A stretch of 64,000 nucleotides of DNA from positions 62,001 to 126,000 of the forward strand of contig JAJRUZ010000042.1 in the NCBI GenBank assembly GCA_024277525.1, in the 5' to 3' direction. How positions within the stretch are numbered: the stretch's first letter is position 1; each line of letters begins with the position of its first letter. Origin of the DNA: Caldifarciminota bacterium (lineage in GTDB: Bacteria; Hydrothermota; Hydrothermia; Hydrothermales; JAJRUZ01). Positions 48,860 through 59,147 of this stretch are shown here, one piece after another. A model generated the notes under the pieces. That model ran no database searches and was not told where the DNA came from. It saw only the letters and a program-made list of their open reading frames with translations. A program made the position numbers and the translations under genes.

Positions 48860-49809
48860 ACGGAGACAAAATGAAATTATCAAAACTTATTTCAAAAATA
48901 GAAGATTTTGAGGAACTTGAGCCGGATATTATAAAAAAAATTTTCGGTTCAGAGGGAAGGGCACATCGAATCGGTTTTACAGGTCCGCCCGGAGCAGGAA
49001 AAAGCACATTGAGCGATATAATTGCAAGAAAACTGCTCGAAGAAAACAAAAAAGTAGGAATTTTAGCAGTTGATCCGACAAGTCCTTTTACAGGAGGAGC
49101 AATTCTGGGTGACAGGATAAGGATGTCAGAAGCAATGAAAAAAGGAGCCTTTATAAGAAGCATAGGCACAAGAGGAGGAATAGGTGGATTATCAAGAAGA
49201 ACTTATCTTTCGTCCCTGTCAATGGAATCTTTCGGCATGGATTACATAATTATTGAGACAGTGGGAGTAGGACAAGCAGATTTTGAAGTGAAGTTCATAG
49301 TTGATACTGTATGTGTAGTTTTAACTCCTGAATCCGGTGATTATGTTCAAGCAATGAAGGCAGGACTTATGGAAATCGGTGATATTTACATTATAAACAA
49401 GTGCGATAGACCCGGAGCAAAGGAAATAGCAGGTGAAATTAAAAATGCCCTTGACCTGATACCCATTGAAACAGAATGGAATCCCCCTGTTCTACTTACT
49501 AACGGCATAAAAGAAGAGGGAATGGAAGAAGTAAAAAAATATATACTTGAACATCAAAGATATTTGAATGGCACCGGTTTAAAAAACGAGATAATAAACA
49601 AAAGGAGAAAAAGATTTTTAATTGAATTTTTAAGAGATGAAATATGGGATGAGATTCAGGAGTTTCTTGAAAAGAACGGTCTTATTGATAATTATTTAAT
49701 AGAACTTAAAAACGGTACAACTTTTGAAGAGATAAAGAAAAAATTTTTAAATATGTTTTTACAAAAAGGGTTCAAAACCCTGAAAACGAAGAATAAAAAG
49801 TATGGATAA
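48856..49809 (+). CDS. meaB: Methylmalonyl-CoA mutase-associated GTPase MeaB (ArgK family)
   Basis: [62 protein letters not shown]. Confidence 0.96.
   Translation: MNGDKMKLSKLISKIEDFEELEPDIIKKIFGSEGRAHRIGFTGPPGAGKSTLSDIIARKLLEENKKVGILAVDPTSPFTGGAILGDRIRMSEAMKKGAFIRSIGTRGGIGGLSRRTYLSSLSMESFGMDYIIIETVGVGQADFEVKFIVDTVCVVLTPESGDYVQAMKAGLMEIGDIYIINKCDRPGAKEIAGEIKNALDLIPIETEWNPPVLLTNGIKEEGMEEVKKYILEHQRYLNGTGLKNEIINKRRKRFLIEFLRDEIWDEIQEFLEKNGLIDNYLIELKNGTTFEEIKKKFLNMFLQKGFKTLKTKNKKYG
49767..49781 (+). promoter_or_regulatory. T-arm-like mini-hairpin (AGGG-TTCAAAA-CCCT) upstream of the mutase gene, inside the meaB 3' end
   Basis: 4-bp stem, 7-nt loop; 20 nt before ATG; no SD. Confidence 0.5.
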
Positions 49810-51478
49810 AGAAAAAATTTTAGAAGAAAAGAAAAAATGGGAAGAAAATTGTAAAAAGGATTTTAAGGACCAAAAAGAAAGATATTTGACGATTTCAGGA
49901 CTCGAGATCAACGATATTTATACACCGCTTGATGTAGAAAATCTCGATTATTTGAGGGACTTAGGGTTTCCGGGACAATATCCCTTCACACGGGGTGTTT
50001 ACGGGAACATGTACAGGGGAAGAATATGGACGATAAGGCAGTTTTCGGGTTTCGGCACAGCAAAGGATACAAACCAGAGATTTAAATTTTTATTAAAACA
50101 CGGTCAAACCGGGCTTTCAACAGCCTTTGATATGCCAACCCTTATGGGTTATGACTCTGATCATCCGCTTGCAGAAGGAGAAGTTGGAAAGGAAGGTGTT
50201 GCGGTAGATACACTTGCAGATTTTGAAATCCTTTTTGATGGAATACCACTTGATAAAGTCTCAACTTCTTTCACAATAAATTCGCCTGCTGCAATAATTT
50301 TGGCAATGTATATTGCAGTGGGAGAAAAGCAGGGGGTGCCTTATCACATGTTAAGGGGAACAATTCAGAATGACATATTAAAAGAATATCACGCTCAAAA
50401 TGAATGGATTTTTCCTCCCGAGCCTTCAATAAAGATAATAACGGATATATTTGAGTTTGCAAAAGACCATTTGCCGAGGTTTAATACAATTTCAATATCC
50501 GGTTATCACATAAGGGAAGCAGGTTCAACTGCTGTTCAGGAGCTTGCCTTTACACTTGCGGACGGCTTTGCATATGTAGAGGCAGGAATAAGAAGGGGGC
50601 TTGATGTGGACGAGTTTGTTCCCAGACTTTCCTTCTTTTTCAATGCTCATATGGATTTCTTTGAAGAGATAGCAAAATACAGGGCTGCAAGAAGGATATG
50701 GGCAAGGGAATTGAAAGAAAGATATAAGGCAAAAAATCCGAGGTCATTGATGCTAAGGTTCCATACACAGACAGCAGGATGTTCCCTTCAGGCACAGCAA
50801 CCCCTTGTAAATATAATAAGAACAACACTTGAAGCCCTGTCCGCTGTATTAGGAGGGACACAGAGCTTGCATACAAATGCCTACGATGAGGCACTTCAAC
50901 TTCCTGCTGAATTACCTGCGGTTATAGCAGTCAGGACGCAACAGGTAATCGCCTATGAAAGCGGTGTAACAAACACGATTGATCCGCTTGCGGGAAGTTA
51001 TTTTGTAGAAGCACTCACAAACAAGATGGAAGAAGAAGCATACAGGTATTTTGATAAGATTCTTGAAATGGGAAACGGCTCCTTTCTTGATGGTATATTA
51101 AGGGGTATTGAAGAAGGATTTTTCAGAAGGGAAATAGCAAATGCTTCATATGAATTTCAAAAGAGAGTTGAATCAGGTGAATACATAATAGTAGGAGTAA
51201 ATAAATATGTTGATCCCGAGGAAAAAATAGAAGTTCCTCCTTTTAAAATAGACCCTGAACTTGAAAGAAAGCAGATAGAATTCCTGAACAAGGTTAAATC
51301 CGAAAGGGATAATATTCTTGTTCAAAATATGTTAAAGCGATTGGGGGAAGCGGCTGATAGAGGAGACAATCTGATGCCCTATATTATTGACTGTGTAAAA
51401 GCATATGCAACAGAGGGTGAAATAATACAGACATTAAAAGTAAGGTTCGGTGTTTACAGGGAAAAAGTGGTGGTTTGA
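49802..51478 (+). CDS. Methylmalonyl-CoA mutase large subunit, catalytic domain only (no B12-binding domain)
   Basis: [61 protein letters not shown]; 558 aa, ends without DxHxxG. Confidence 0.96.
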   Translation: MDKEKILEEKKKWEENCKKDFKDQKERYLTISGLEINDIYTPLDVENLDYLRDLGFPGQYPFTRGVYGNMYRGRIWTIRQFSGFGTAKDTNQRFKFLLKHGQTGLSTAFDMPTLMGYDSDHPLAEGEVGKEGVAVDTLADFEILFDGIPLDKVSTSFTINSPAAIILAMYIAVGEKQGVPYHMLRGTIQNDILKEYHAQNEWIFPPEPSIKIITDIFEFAKDHLPRFNTISISGYHIREAGSTAVQELAFTLADGFAYVEAGIRRGLDVDEFVPRLSFFFNAHMDFFEEIAKYRAARRIWARELKERYKAKNPRSLMLRFHTQTAGCSLQAQQPLVNIIRTTLEALSAVLGGTQSLHTNAYDEALQLPAELPAVIAVRTQQVIAYESGVTNTIDPLAGSYFVEALTNKMEEEAYRYFDKILEMGNGSFLDGILRGIEEGFFRREIANASYEFQKRVESGEYIIVGVNKYVDPEEKIEVPPFKIDPELERKQIEFLNKVKSERDNILVQNMLKRLGEAADRGDNLMPYIIDCVKAYATEGEIIQTLKVRFGVYREKVVV

Positions 51479-52272
51479 GAATTTTTTCCGAATTTTTCGG
51501 AGAAGAAATAGAAATTCCTCATGAACCGAAAAGAATTGTATCCTTAGCTCCTGATATAACGGAAATAATTTTCAGATTAAAAGCAGAAAATAGGTTAAAA
51601 GGGATAAGTTTGTATTGTAAAAGACCTTTCGGGAAACTTGACCGATATGAAAGAGTGGGCTCTTATTTAAAGGTTTTATGGCATAAGCTTGAAAAAATAA
51701 ATCCTGATTTGATTTTATTGAGCACAGGAGCCCAGAGAAAAATTGCAGAACAAATCAGAAAAAGAGGGCTTACCGTATTTGCATTTTCAGTCCCGGTCTC
51801 AATCTGGGGAATTCTTGATAATATAAAAAAAGCAGGAATAATACTCAATAGAGAAAAAGAAGCGTGTTCACTTATAGATAATCTTTTTAAAAAATTAGAA
51901 AAAATAAGAGAAGACAAAATTTTTTACAGAGTGTATTATGAAGTTTACTTAGGAGATAAAATAACCTGCGGAATTTCGAGTTATATAACGGATGGATTAA
52001 AGATAATAGGGCTTTACAATATTTATTCATTTAAAAAAGAAAGTTATTTTGAACCTGATGATGATTTGACAAGGAGTATGGATTTTGATTTTCTTCTTTA
52101 TGAGCCTCATTCCGAAAAGATAAAAAAAGAAATTTTGGAGGATAAATTAAGAAAAAGGTTCGGGAATAGGAAAATAATAATACTTCCTTCTAATTTTCTT
52201 GTTCATTACGGACCTTCTTTCATTGACGAGATATTGCCGAGGTTGAAAAAACTGATAAATAAAAGAATTTAA
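51475..52272 (+). CDS. BtuF/periplasmic-binding-fold protein without signal peptide (TTG start)
   Basis: [39 protein letters not shown]...INPDLILLS; start overlaps the mutase stop. Confidence 0.8.
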   Translation: MRIFSEFFGEEIEIPHEPKRIVSLAPDITEIIFRLKAENRLKGISLYCKRPFGKLDRYERVGSYLKVLWHKLEKINPDLILLSTGAQRKIAEQIRKRGLTVFAFSVPVSIWGILDNIKKAGIILNREKEACSLIDNLFKKLEKIREDKIFYRVYYEVYLGDKITCGISSYITDGLKIIGLYNIYSFKKESYFEPDDDLTRSMDFDFLLYEPHSEKIKKEILEDKLRKRFGNRKIIILPSNFLVHYGPSFIDEILPRLKKLINKRI

Positions 52273-52278
52273 ACTTTT

Positions 52279-53394
52279 TCAATCAATCTTTAAATGCTCT
52301 TCGTCCCAAGTTTCTGAAGTTGTTTTAATTCCTTTTAATTTAAGTTTAAATTCATCAGGATTTGTAACATTTTCAAGTGCATCCTCAAGGGTGATAAGTC
52401 CTTCTTTGTAAAGTTTCATTATGGATTGATCAAATGTTTGCATTTTATATTCATAATAACCCTCTTCGATTGCCTGAGGTATTTCAACTGTCCTTTTCTC
52501 ATCCATAATTAACTCTTTAATTCTGGGAGTATTAATCAAAATTTCAACAGCAGGAACCCTTCCCTTACCATCTGCTCTCGGAATTAACCTCTGGGAAATA
52601 ACCGCCACCAGTGTAGAAGCAAGCATTATTCTTATATGCTGATGCTGATGAGGAGGATAGAAAGATATTATTCTGTTTACTGTTTCCGTTGCATTAAGGG
52701 TATGTAAGGTTGACATTACAAGATGACCAGTATCCGCTGCCTTTATTGCTGTATCCATTGTTGCTTTATCCCTTATCTCACCTATCAATATGACATCCGG
52801 ATCCTGTCTTAATATGTATTTAAGGGCAGAGGCAAAAGAAGAAGTATCACTTCCGATTTCTCTTTGAGAAATTACAGATTTTTCGTCCCTGAATAAGAAT
52901 TCTATGGGGTCTTCAATTGTGATTATATGGCGTGCCCTGTTCTGATTGATATATTGAATCATTGCAGCCAATGTTGTAGATTTACCACTTCCTGTGGTAC
53001 CCGTAACAAGAATTAATCCCCTGGGATTTAAACATATTTCTTTCAAAACATTCGGCAGATTTAATTCTTCAAATGTTTTAATTTTTGAGGGAATAGCACG
53101 CATTGCAATTGCGATACTTCCCCTTTGAATAAAACAGTTTACCCTGAATCTTCCGAGTCCGGGAACTCCTATTGCGAAGTCAAGTTCCTTTCTGACAACA
53201 AATCTTCTCTGTTGCTCCTCTGTCATTATGAGTTTCACAATTTCTTTTAAGTCCTGAGGGGTAAGAGGGTCCATCTTTGCTTTTATAAGTCTTCCGTGAA
53301 TTCTGTAAACAGGGGGAAGACCTGCCTTTAAATGGAGGTCAGACGCCTCCATTTCCATCATTTTTCTCAATAAAAATTTCAAATCAACCGCCAT
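52279..53394 (-). CDS. pilT: Type IV pilus twitching motility ATPase PilT
   Basis: ILVTGTTGSGKSTTLAAMIQYINQNRARHIITIEDPIEFLF; RQDPDVILIGEIRDKATMDTAIKAADTGHLVMSTLHTLNA. Confidence 0.96.
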   Translation of the reverse strand: MAVDLKFLLRKMMEMEASDLHLKAGLPPVYRIHGRLIKAKMDPLTPQDLKEIVKLIMTEEQQRRFVVRKELDFAIGVPGLGRFRVNCFIQRGSIAIAMRAIPSKIKTFEELNLPNVLKEICLNPRGLILVTGTTGSGKSTTLAAMIQYINQNRARHIITIEDPIEFLFRDEKSVISQREIGSDTSSFASALKYILRQDPDVILIGEIRDKATMDTAIKAADTGHLVMSTLHTLNATETVNRIISFYPPHQHQHIRIMLASTLVAVISQRLIPRADGKGRVPAVEILINTPRIKELIMDEKRTVEIPQAIEEGYYEYKMQTFDQSIMKLYKEGLITLEDALENVTNPDEFKLKLKGIKTTSETWDEEHLKID

Positions 53395-53395
53395 T

Positions 53396-53863
53396 TTACC
53401 CTGTTGGTTCTATTTTAAATAATTTTTGCCCGTATTCAACGGGCTCACCGTTTTTAACCAGGATTTCCTTTACAATTCCCTCAACGTCGGATTCAATTTC
53501 ATTCATTATTTTCATTGCTTCAATTATACACACAACCTGACCCGGTTTTACATGGGAACCGACCTCAACATAAGGGTCAGCATCAGGAGCAGGTGCTCTG
53601 TAAAATGTTCCGACAAGAGGAGCAGTTATGTAATAAAACTTATCCTCCCTTTCTTCAACAACTTTTTCTTCTTCGGGTAATTTAAGCTCTTTTATTTCCT
53701 TCTCACTTATTTGTGAATTTTCTATTGTCTTACCGGTTTTTATAATTTCCCCTTTTTTTAAATGTATTTTCAAAAATGGCTTTTTTATTTCAATTTCAAC
53801 AAGACCCTTTTTTTCCATTAATTCAATCAATTTTTCGATTTTTTTTATATCTTTATCATTCAT
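53396..53863 (-). CDS. accB: Acetyl-CoA carboxylase biotin carboxyl carrier protein
   Basis: PLVGTFYRAPAPDADPYVEVGSHVKPGQVVCIIEAMKIMNEIESDVEGIV. Confidence 0.95.
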   Translation of the reverse strand: MNDKDIKKIEKLIELMEKKGLVEIEIKKPFLKIHLKKGEIIKTGKTIENSQISEKEIKELKLPEEEKVVEEREDKFYYITAPLVGTFYRAPAPDADPYVEVGSHVKPGQVVCIIEAMKIMNEIESDVEGIVKEILVKNGEPVEYGQKLFKIEPTG

Positions 53864-54408
53864 GCCCTTTCTATGAATTCTCCTGTTCTTGTATCAACCT
53901 TTATTTTTTCTCCGATTTTAATATAAAGGGGAACCTTAACAACAAGACCTGTTTCAAGCTTTGCAGGCTTTGATCCGCCTGAGGCGGTATCTCCCCTCAC
54001 TCCGGGGTCAGTATCCACAACTTCAAGAACAACCGCAGTCGGTAAAACAATTCCGATGGGTTTTTCTTCCACATATTGAATCCTCACTTCCTGTCCCTCC
54101 GTTAAATAAAGAAGTGCATCTTCTATAAGTTCTTTATTCAAAATAATTTCTTCATAATTTTCGGTATCATAAAAATAATAATTATCACCCTGAGAATAGG
54201 AATAGGTTGCTTCCCTTTCCCTGAGTTCAACTTCTTCAAATGTGTCGGATTCCCTTATTGTTCTTTCAAAGACCTGTCCTGTTTCCACATTTTTAAGTTT
54301 TGCCTTGACAAAAGCATGTCCTCTTCCCAGCATCACATGTTGAAAGTCAACAACCTGAAATATTTTTCCTTCAAATTTAATAACCATTCCGCGTCTGAAT
54401 TCAGGCAT
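53860..54408 (-). CDS. efp: Elongation factor P
   Basis: FRRGMVIKFEGKIFQVVDFQHVMLGRGHAFVKAKLKN; DPGVRGDTASGGSKPAKLETGLVVKVPLYI. Confidence 0.97.
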   Translation of the reverse strand: MPEFRRGMVIKFEGKIFQVVDFQHVMLGRGHAFVKAKLKNVETGQVFERTIRESDTFEEVELREREATYSYSQGDNYYFYDTENYEEIILNKELIEDALLYLTEGQEVRIQYVEEKPIGIVLPTAVVLEVVDTDPGVRGDTASGGSKPAKLETGLVVKVPLYIKIGEKIKVDTRTGEFIERA

Positions 54409-54425
54409 AATTTTACAAATTTAAA

Positions 54426-54440
54426 AAGGATTTGAACCTT
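54426..54440 (-). promoter_or_regulatory. T-arm-like mini-hairpin (AAGG-TTCAAAT-CCTT) upstream of efp
   Basis: 17 nt before ATG; TTAACA-N17-TTAAAT candidate promoter immediately upstream; no SD. Confidence 0.65.
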
Positions 54441-54549
54441 AATTTAATATTTTAAAGCAAAAAATGTTAAAATTTAAATTTAATACCAAAACTTATGATT
54501 CTAAGTTGCATTTTTTTTTCATTGTATTATATATTACTCCTTATTTTAG

Positions 54550-54564
54550 AGGGTTGAATTCCCT
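54550..54564 (+). promoter_or_regulatory. T-arm-like mini-hairpin (AGGG-TTGAATT-CCCT)
   Basis: 24 nt before ATG at 54589. Confidence 0.6.
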
Positions 54565-54588
54565 TAGAACTTAAAAAGGGAGGAAAAA

Positions 54589-55767
54589 ATGAAAAAAATG
54601 ATAATAGGTAGCATAATAACAGGGGTGATTTTATTCCTGTACTTCTGCAAAAAAGTTTCAAGCACTGTGGAACCCTCTTTAAATATTCAGCATACATATG
54701 GATATATTATTATAAATGAAACATATAAAGATACAATAAATATTTCAGGCAACCCTTATAAAATCTCAACGGGGAGGGAATTTGCGTTAAATCATCTTTA
54801 TGCAATAAAATATTCGTTGGAAAATGGAGAAGCAGAGTTTCGACCAGAAAACAAAAAGAAAACTCTTATAAATAAAATGAATGCATTAATTAATATGGTA
54901 AATACAGGCGGAATAAAGGGGGCAAAACAGAAAATTTTAAATGATATTTTCCCTTATGCTAAAAAATGGGTAAGGGGAGACGTAAGATGTGCATTATTCA
55001 GAGCTTTGGAAAGCAGTTTATATGGACTTTAACATCCTCAGGATACAATAATTTTTGAGCCTTTACAAACTTCCCTTTACCCGCTTGTTGAAAATACTTA
55101 TGAAATAAAAGTGGATGTAATTGTCCTTATAGCTGGTACTTATATTAAGGGAGACTTTGTAGAAATAATTCCTCTTCCATATACAATTTATGAAAAAATG
55201 GACGAAAACACCTTCTCGATGGCTAAGGAATATTTTCTCTCCTTGCCTGAAACACAAAGAGCATTGAATGTACTCCGTCAAAAAGGATGGGCAGATGATT
55301 TTCACTTAGAGGGTTCTTTCGGAATTGTAATGGATCCTGCTGGACCTGGATACCCCGAAGGATATTTCAATAAGCATTACGCAATAATTTTTGGCGTACC
55401 TGTTTTAAAACAGGATTCGTCCAGAATATCGCAAATAATAATTGGAAGTGACGGGTATCTCAATTACGTGTGGGGTGTATCTTGGAAGGTTTATTCTTCT
55501 GATAGTGCAGTAATTGATTATCTTTTTGAAGTTGTAGAAGGTAAAATTTATGAAGAAATAACACCTGCAAATAGGTTACGGATGCTTTTAAGTCCCTTAC
55601 ACCCAATTGTAGCATGTTGGTTAGCATGTATGGCTGCTTGTGAAGCCGGATGTTATTACGAAAACTGGGATAATTGGGAAGATATTGCAGATTGTGTAAA
55701 TGGGTGTGTAATATCCTGCTCCATATTATGCGGACTTTCAGGTTTATTTAGACTTCTACCTCGATAA
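54589..55767 (+). pseudogene. Secreted/lipoprotein-like protein interrupted by an in-frame TAA (55030-55032), with Cys-rich C-terminus
   Basis: ORFs 54589..55032 and 55111..55767 share a frame; between them only one stop (...SSLYGL*HPQDTIIFEPLQTSLYPLVENTYEIKV...). Confidence 0.7.
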
Positions 55768-55809
55768 TGCCCGATTTTGAAATATATTGCTGAAACAGGG
55801 GGAAACGAA

Positions 55810-56103
55810 ATGAAAAGTAAATTATTTTATCTCTTAAAAGGTTATGCATGGTTAACTGCAGGATTGTTAGTTATCTACATTTTTTCACATGTAATTAAAA
55901 TTCCGCTCCTTAAAGATTATCCAAAAGAACTTCTTCCTTATATAATACACTATTTTTTATTTCCCTTTTTATTCTTTTTGCCTACTTTGGTTATTAAAGA
56001 AATATCCTTAAAAAGAGGGTGGAATAAGAAAAAAGTTTCCATTTTAATAAGCTCATATGTAGGGCTTTACAGTGCCTTTATTATAATATCCCTAAGATTT
56101 TAG
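55810..56103 (+). CDS. Small membrane protein (about 3 TM)
   Basis: Hydrophobic segments GYAWLTAGLLVIYIFSHV, YFLFPFLFFLPTLVI, SSYVGLYSAFIIISL; likely start 55810 after ggggg. Confidence 0.45.
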   Translation: MKSKLFYLLKGYAWLTAGLLVIYIFSHVIKIPLLKDYPKELLPYIIHYFLFPFLFFLPTLVIKEISLKRGWNKKKVSILISSYVGLYSAFIIISLRF

Positions 56104-56109
56104 AGTTTG

Positions 56110-56251
56110 CAGGCTGTCTAAAAACTTGCAAATTTCCATTCCCTTGATGGGAGAGGATTAAGGGGAGGATGAAAATTTTATTGTAGCACATAGACTTTCA
56201 CCCCCACTCAGCCTCCCTCATCAAGTGGAAGGAGAGTTTTCGGACAACCTG
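56110..56251. mobile_element. MITE-like non-autonomous element with about 18-bp imperfect terminal inverted repeats
   Basis: Left CAGGCTGTCTAAAAACTT (56110-56127); right GAGTTTTCGGACAACCTG (56234-56251), 14/18 complementary; inner arms CTTGATGGGAGAGG.../...CCCTCATCAAG. Confidence 0.65.
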
Positions 56252-56263
56252 TTGCCCCTCAAT

Positions 56264-57391
56264 TTAAATCTTAATCATTTCCTTTGTAAATCTTGTTATC
56301 ACATTTGCTTTTCCGTTTTTATCAATATAAACAAGGTCTTCTATTCTGACTCCTCCTTTTGTCTCCAAGTATATTCCGGGTTCAATCGTAAAAACCATAC
56401 CTTTTCTTAATTTTTCTTTCCCCAAGGGCGAAATGGAGGGATTTTCATGAACTTCAATACCTACTCCGTGTCCGAGACCGTGCCCGAATTTCTCTCCGTA
56501 CCCTTTTTCTTTTATATAATTCCTGGCAATTGCATCAATTTCCTTTGCATCCTTTCCTTCATAAATTGCTTCCTCTGCTTTTAAAACCGCATCAAGTGTA
56601 ATTCTGTATATTTTTTTAAACCAATCAGGCGGATTGTTTCCGACCCAAAAAGTCCTTGTCATATCGGAATGGTAGCCCTTATACACAGAACCCATGTCTA
56701 TTAGCAAAACGGTATTATTTTTGATAACAACATTTCTGGGTTTTGCATGAGGAAGGGCAGAGTTTCTGCCTGATGCAACCAGAGTAGGAAAAGATATATC
56801 AAATCCATCTTTTTTAAAAAGATACTCAATTTCTGAAGCAAGATCCAGTTCTTTTGTTTTACCGGGTTTTAAACTTTCAACAACTTTTTTCAAAACTTCC
56901 TCTGCTTTTCTTTGTGCCTTTTTTATTTTCTCTATTTCCTCTTTGTTTTTAAACATTCTTATTTTGTATACAGGTGAACTCACGGGCTTTACTTTTAAAA
57001 ATTTCTTTTTTCTTAAATTGCTGTATGTATCATAACTCAGATTTTCTTTCTCAAATAAAAGTTTTACCTTCTTTTTCTTGTTTTTAAAAATGTCAAAAAT
57101 TTCGTCAAATTTTTTTATTATTTTTATCTCATAAAATTTTTCAACTTCCTTCTTAGATTGAATTTTATATCTAAAATCGGTAAAAAAATATGATCTGTTT
57201 CTTGTTAAAATTAAATATCCCGAAGAACCCGTAAATCCGGAAAGATAGAAAACATGCGGTAAATAGTTTATGAAAAACGCATCCGCGTCATTTTCCTTTA
57301 TAAATTTCTTTAAGAATTCAACCCTCTCTTTTGAGGATTTTAATCCATTCGACAAAACTTCTGTAGTTTTTCTCCGAGATTTTACTTTCAT
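56264..57391 (-). CDS. pepQ: M24 Xaa-Pro aminopeptidase/dipeptidase (start may be internal, TTG near 57352)
   Basis: VLLIDMGSVYKGYHSDMTRTFWVG; GHGLGHGVGIEVHENPSISP; GMVFTIEPGIYLETKGGVRIEDLV. Confidence 0.93.
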   Translation of the reverse strand: MKVKSRRKTTEVLSNGLKSSKERVEFLKKFIKENDADAFFINYLPHVFYLSGFTGSSGYLILTRNRSYFFTDFRYKIQSKKEVEKFYEIKIIKKFDEIFDIFKNKKKKVKLLFEKENLSYDTYSNLRKKKFLKVKPVSSPVYKIRMFKNKEEIEKIKKAQRKAEEVLKKVVESLKPGKTKELDLASEIEYLFKKDGFDISFPTLVASGRNSALPHAKPRNVVIKNNTVLLIDMGSVYKGYHSDMTRTFWVGNNPPDWFKKIYRITLDAVLKAEEAIYEGKDAKEIDAIARNYIKEKGYGEKFGHGLGHGVGIEVHENPSISPLGKEKLRKGMVFTIEPGIYLETKGGVRIEDLVYIDKNGKANVITRFTKEMIKI

Positions 57392-59147
57392 CCCTTTCCT
57401 CCTTTTTTTCAGGATAAGTTATTTCCTCTCTTTTTTCCTCTTCCTCAAAAAGCTCGGAAACCTCATCAAAAATTTCCATCTCCTCTTCCTCGGAAGGTAT
57501 CTCCTCTTCAACTTTTTCACTCACCTTTTCTTCTACCTCTTCTTTTACCTCCTGAACCTCCGGAGTTTCTTTAACTTCTTCTTTTACCTCTTCAACCGAA
57601 ACTTCTTTTTCTTCCTCAACCAAATCAAGCAAGTCTTGAGTTTCCCCTGCTTTTTCAATAAATGTCTCTCCGATACTTTCCGCAGGTCTCTCCGGCTCCT
57701 CCATCATTTCTGTGAGTGAAATTTCTTCCTCCTCTCCGATGAGGGTTAATTCTTCTTTCTCCTCCTCTTCCTTTTCTTCAACTTCTTCAAGAAACTGCGA
57801 AGGATGACCGCTCAATTTTTCCTCCTTTTCCTTAAGCATATCAAGTAAATCGGTCTCCTCTTTTTCCTCCATGATTAATCCTTCCTCTTTTGTCTCTTCC
57901 TTTTCTTCAAAAATATCTTTTATCTCCTCGGGCATTACAAAAGTTTCTTCCTCAATTTTTTCCTCCTCCAGTTTTTCTTCTCCACTTACCTCTTCCTTTT
58001 CAACTCCAACTTCGGATATTTTTTCTTCAATTAAAGGTATCTCCTCAATCAATTCCGGTTTCTCCTCTTTTATTTCTGTTTTTTCAGATTCTTCCGCGGG
58101 GACTTCTTCTTCCTTTATTTCTAACCCGAATTTATCTTCATCAAAAGGAGGAGCAGTTTCCTTAAACTCCAACTCCTCATCAATCAAACTTTCTTCTTCT
58201 ATTCCGATTTCTTCCTTTTTTTCTTCTTCTGTTTTTATCTCTTTCCCTTCGGCTTCAACTTCTGGTATTTCTTCTGTTTTTTCCTCAAAAACAGGAATTT
58301 CTCCGAATTCTATTTCTTTATCAACCAGGCTTTCCTCTTCAACTTTTATTTCCTCTTTCGGAGTTTCTTCCGGAGATTTCTCCTTAACGCTTTCGGGTTC
58401 AATCAAAGATTCTTCTTCAATTTTTATTTCTTCTTTTATATCTTCCGCACTTATAAACTCTCCTTCAATTTCCTCGCCTGCTTCTTCAACAAATTTAACT
58501 TCTTTTTCTTTTTCAACTTCTTCCTTTACGCTTTCTTCTTCAATCTCTTTTAATATTTCCTTTGCTTCTTCAGGAACTTCGGGCAATTCTTCTTTTTCCG
58601 GTACAATTTCCTTTTCTTCAAGAATATCAAGTAGCGGTTCATCAGGAGGGGTGAGAAATTCTTCCTCCTTTTCTTCTTCTATTTTGATTGCTCCGAATTC
58701 AAGCATTCCCGAACCTTCTCCTGCTGTATATTCTTTTACTTTTTCTTCAAGTTCCTTTATCTTTTCTTCGACTCCCTGGGCAAGAGGGTCAAGTTCATAC
58801 AATTTTTTATATGCAGAGAGTGCTTCTTCCTCTTTTCCGAGTTTCTCACACGTTTCTGCAAGTAATTTCCATGCCACGACATGATTCGGGTCAAGTTCAC
58901 ATGTTTTTTCAAGGCTTAATTTTGCGAGTTCAAGTTCATTTTTTTCAAGATGGATTCTTGCTTTAATAAAGTGAGCAACAGGATAATCAGGATGGATTTT
59001 GAGTCCCTCTTCAAGCACAGCGAGTGCTTCCTCATACATTTTCCTTTTTCTGTAAGCATCCGCAAGTGCTGCAAATGTCCTTGACTTTCTTCCTTCTCTC
59101 TCCCATTTGTTAAAAAGTTCTTCAATTTCTTTAAATTCAGAGTTCAT
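57318..59147 (-). CDS. TPR protein with long Glu-rich low-complexity C-terminal region
   Basis: N-term TPRs (KMYEEALAVLEEGLKIHPDYPVAHFIKARIHLEKNELELAKLSLEKTCELDPNHVVAWKLLAETCEKLGK), then about 400 aa Glu-rich. Confidence 0.8.
   Translation of the reverse strand: MNSEFKEIEELFNKWEREGRKSRTFAALADAYRKRKMYEEALAVLEEGLKIHPDYPVAHFIKARIHLEKNELELAKLSLEKTCELDPNHVVAWKLLAETCEKLGKEEEALSAYKKLYELDPLAQGVEEKIKELEEKVKEYTAGEGSGMLEFGAIKIEEEKEEEFLTPPDEPLLDILEEKEIVPEKEELPEVPEEAKEILKEIEEESVKEEVEKEKEVKFVEEAGEEIEGEFISAEDIKEEIKIEEESLIEPESVKEKSPEETPKEEIKVEEESLVDKEIEFGEIPVFEEKTEEIPEVEAEGKEIKTEEEKKEEIGIEEESLIDEELEFKETAPPFDEDKFGLEIKEEEVPAEESEKTEIKEEKPELIEEIPLIEEKISEVGVEKEEVSGEEKLEEEKIEEETFVMPEEIKDIFEEKEETKEEGLIMEEKEETDLLDMLKEKEEKLSGHPSQFLEEVEEKEEEEKEELTLIGEEEEISLTEMMEEPERPAESIGETFIEKAGETQDLLDLVEEEKEVSVEEVKEEVKETPEVQEVKEEVEEKVSEKVEEEIPSEEEEMEIFDEVSELFEEEEKREEITYPEKKEERDESKISEKNYRSFVEWIKILKREG

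Noticed and set aside
57312-57328. GAGGGTTGAATTC near the pepQ 5' end
   Set aside because: No complementary CCC/CCT on the 3' side; no hairpin; lies inside the CDS after the likely start
57871-58884. 337-aa Ser/Phe-rich plus-strand ORF (and 57890..58165, 57270..57719)
   Set aside because: Shadow ORF antisense to the Glu-rich TPR protein; GAA/GAG codons read backwards give Ser/Phe runs; no SD or domain
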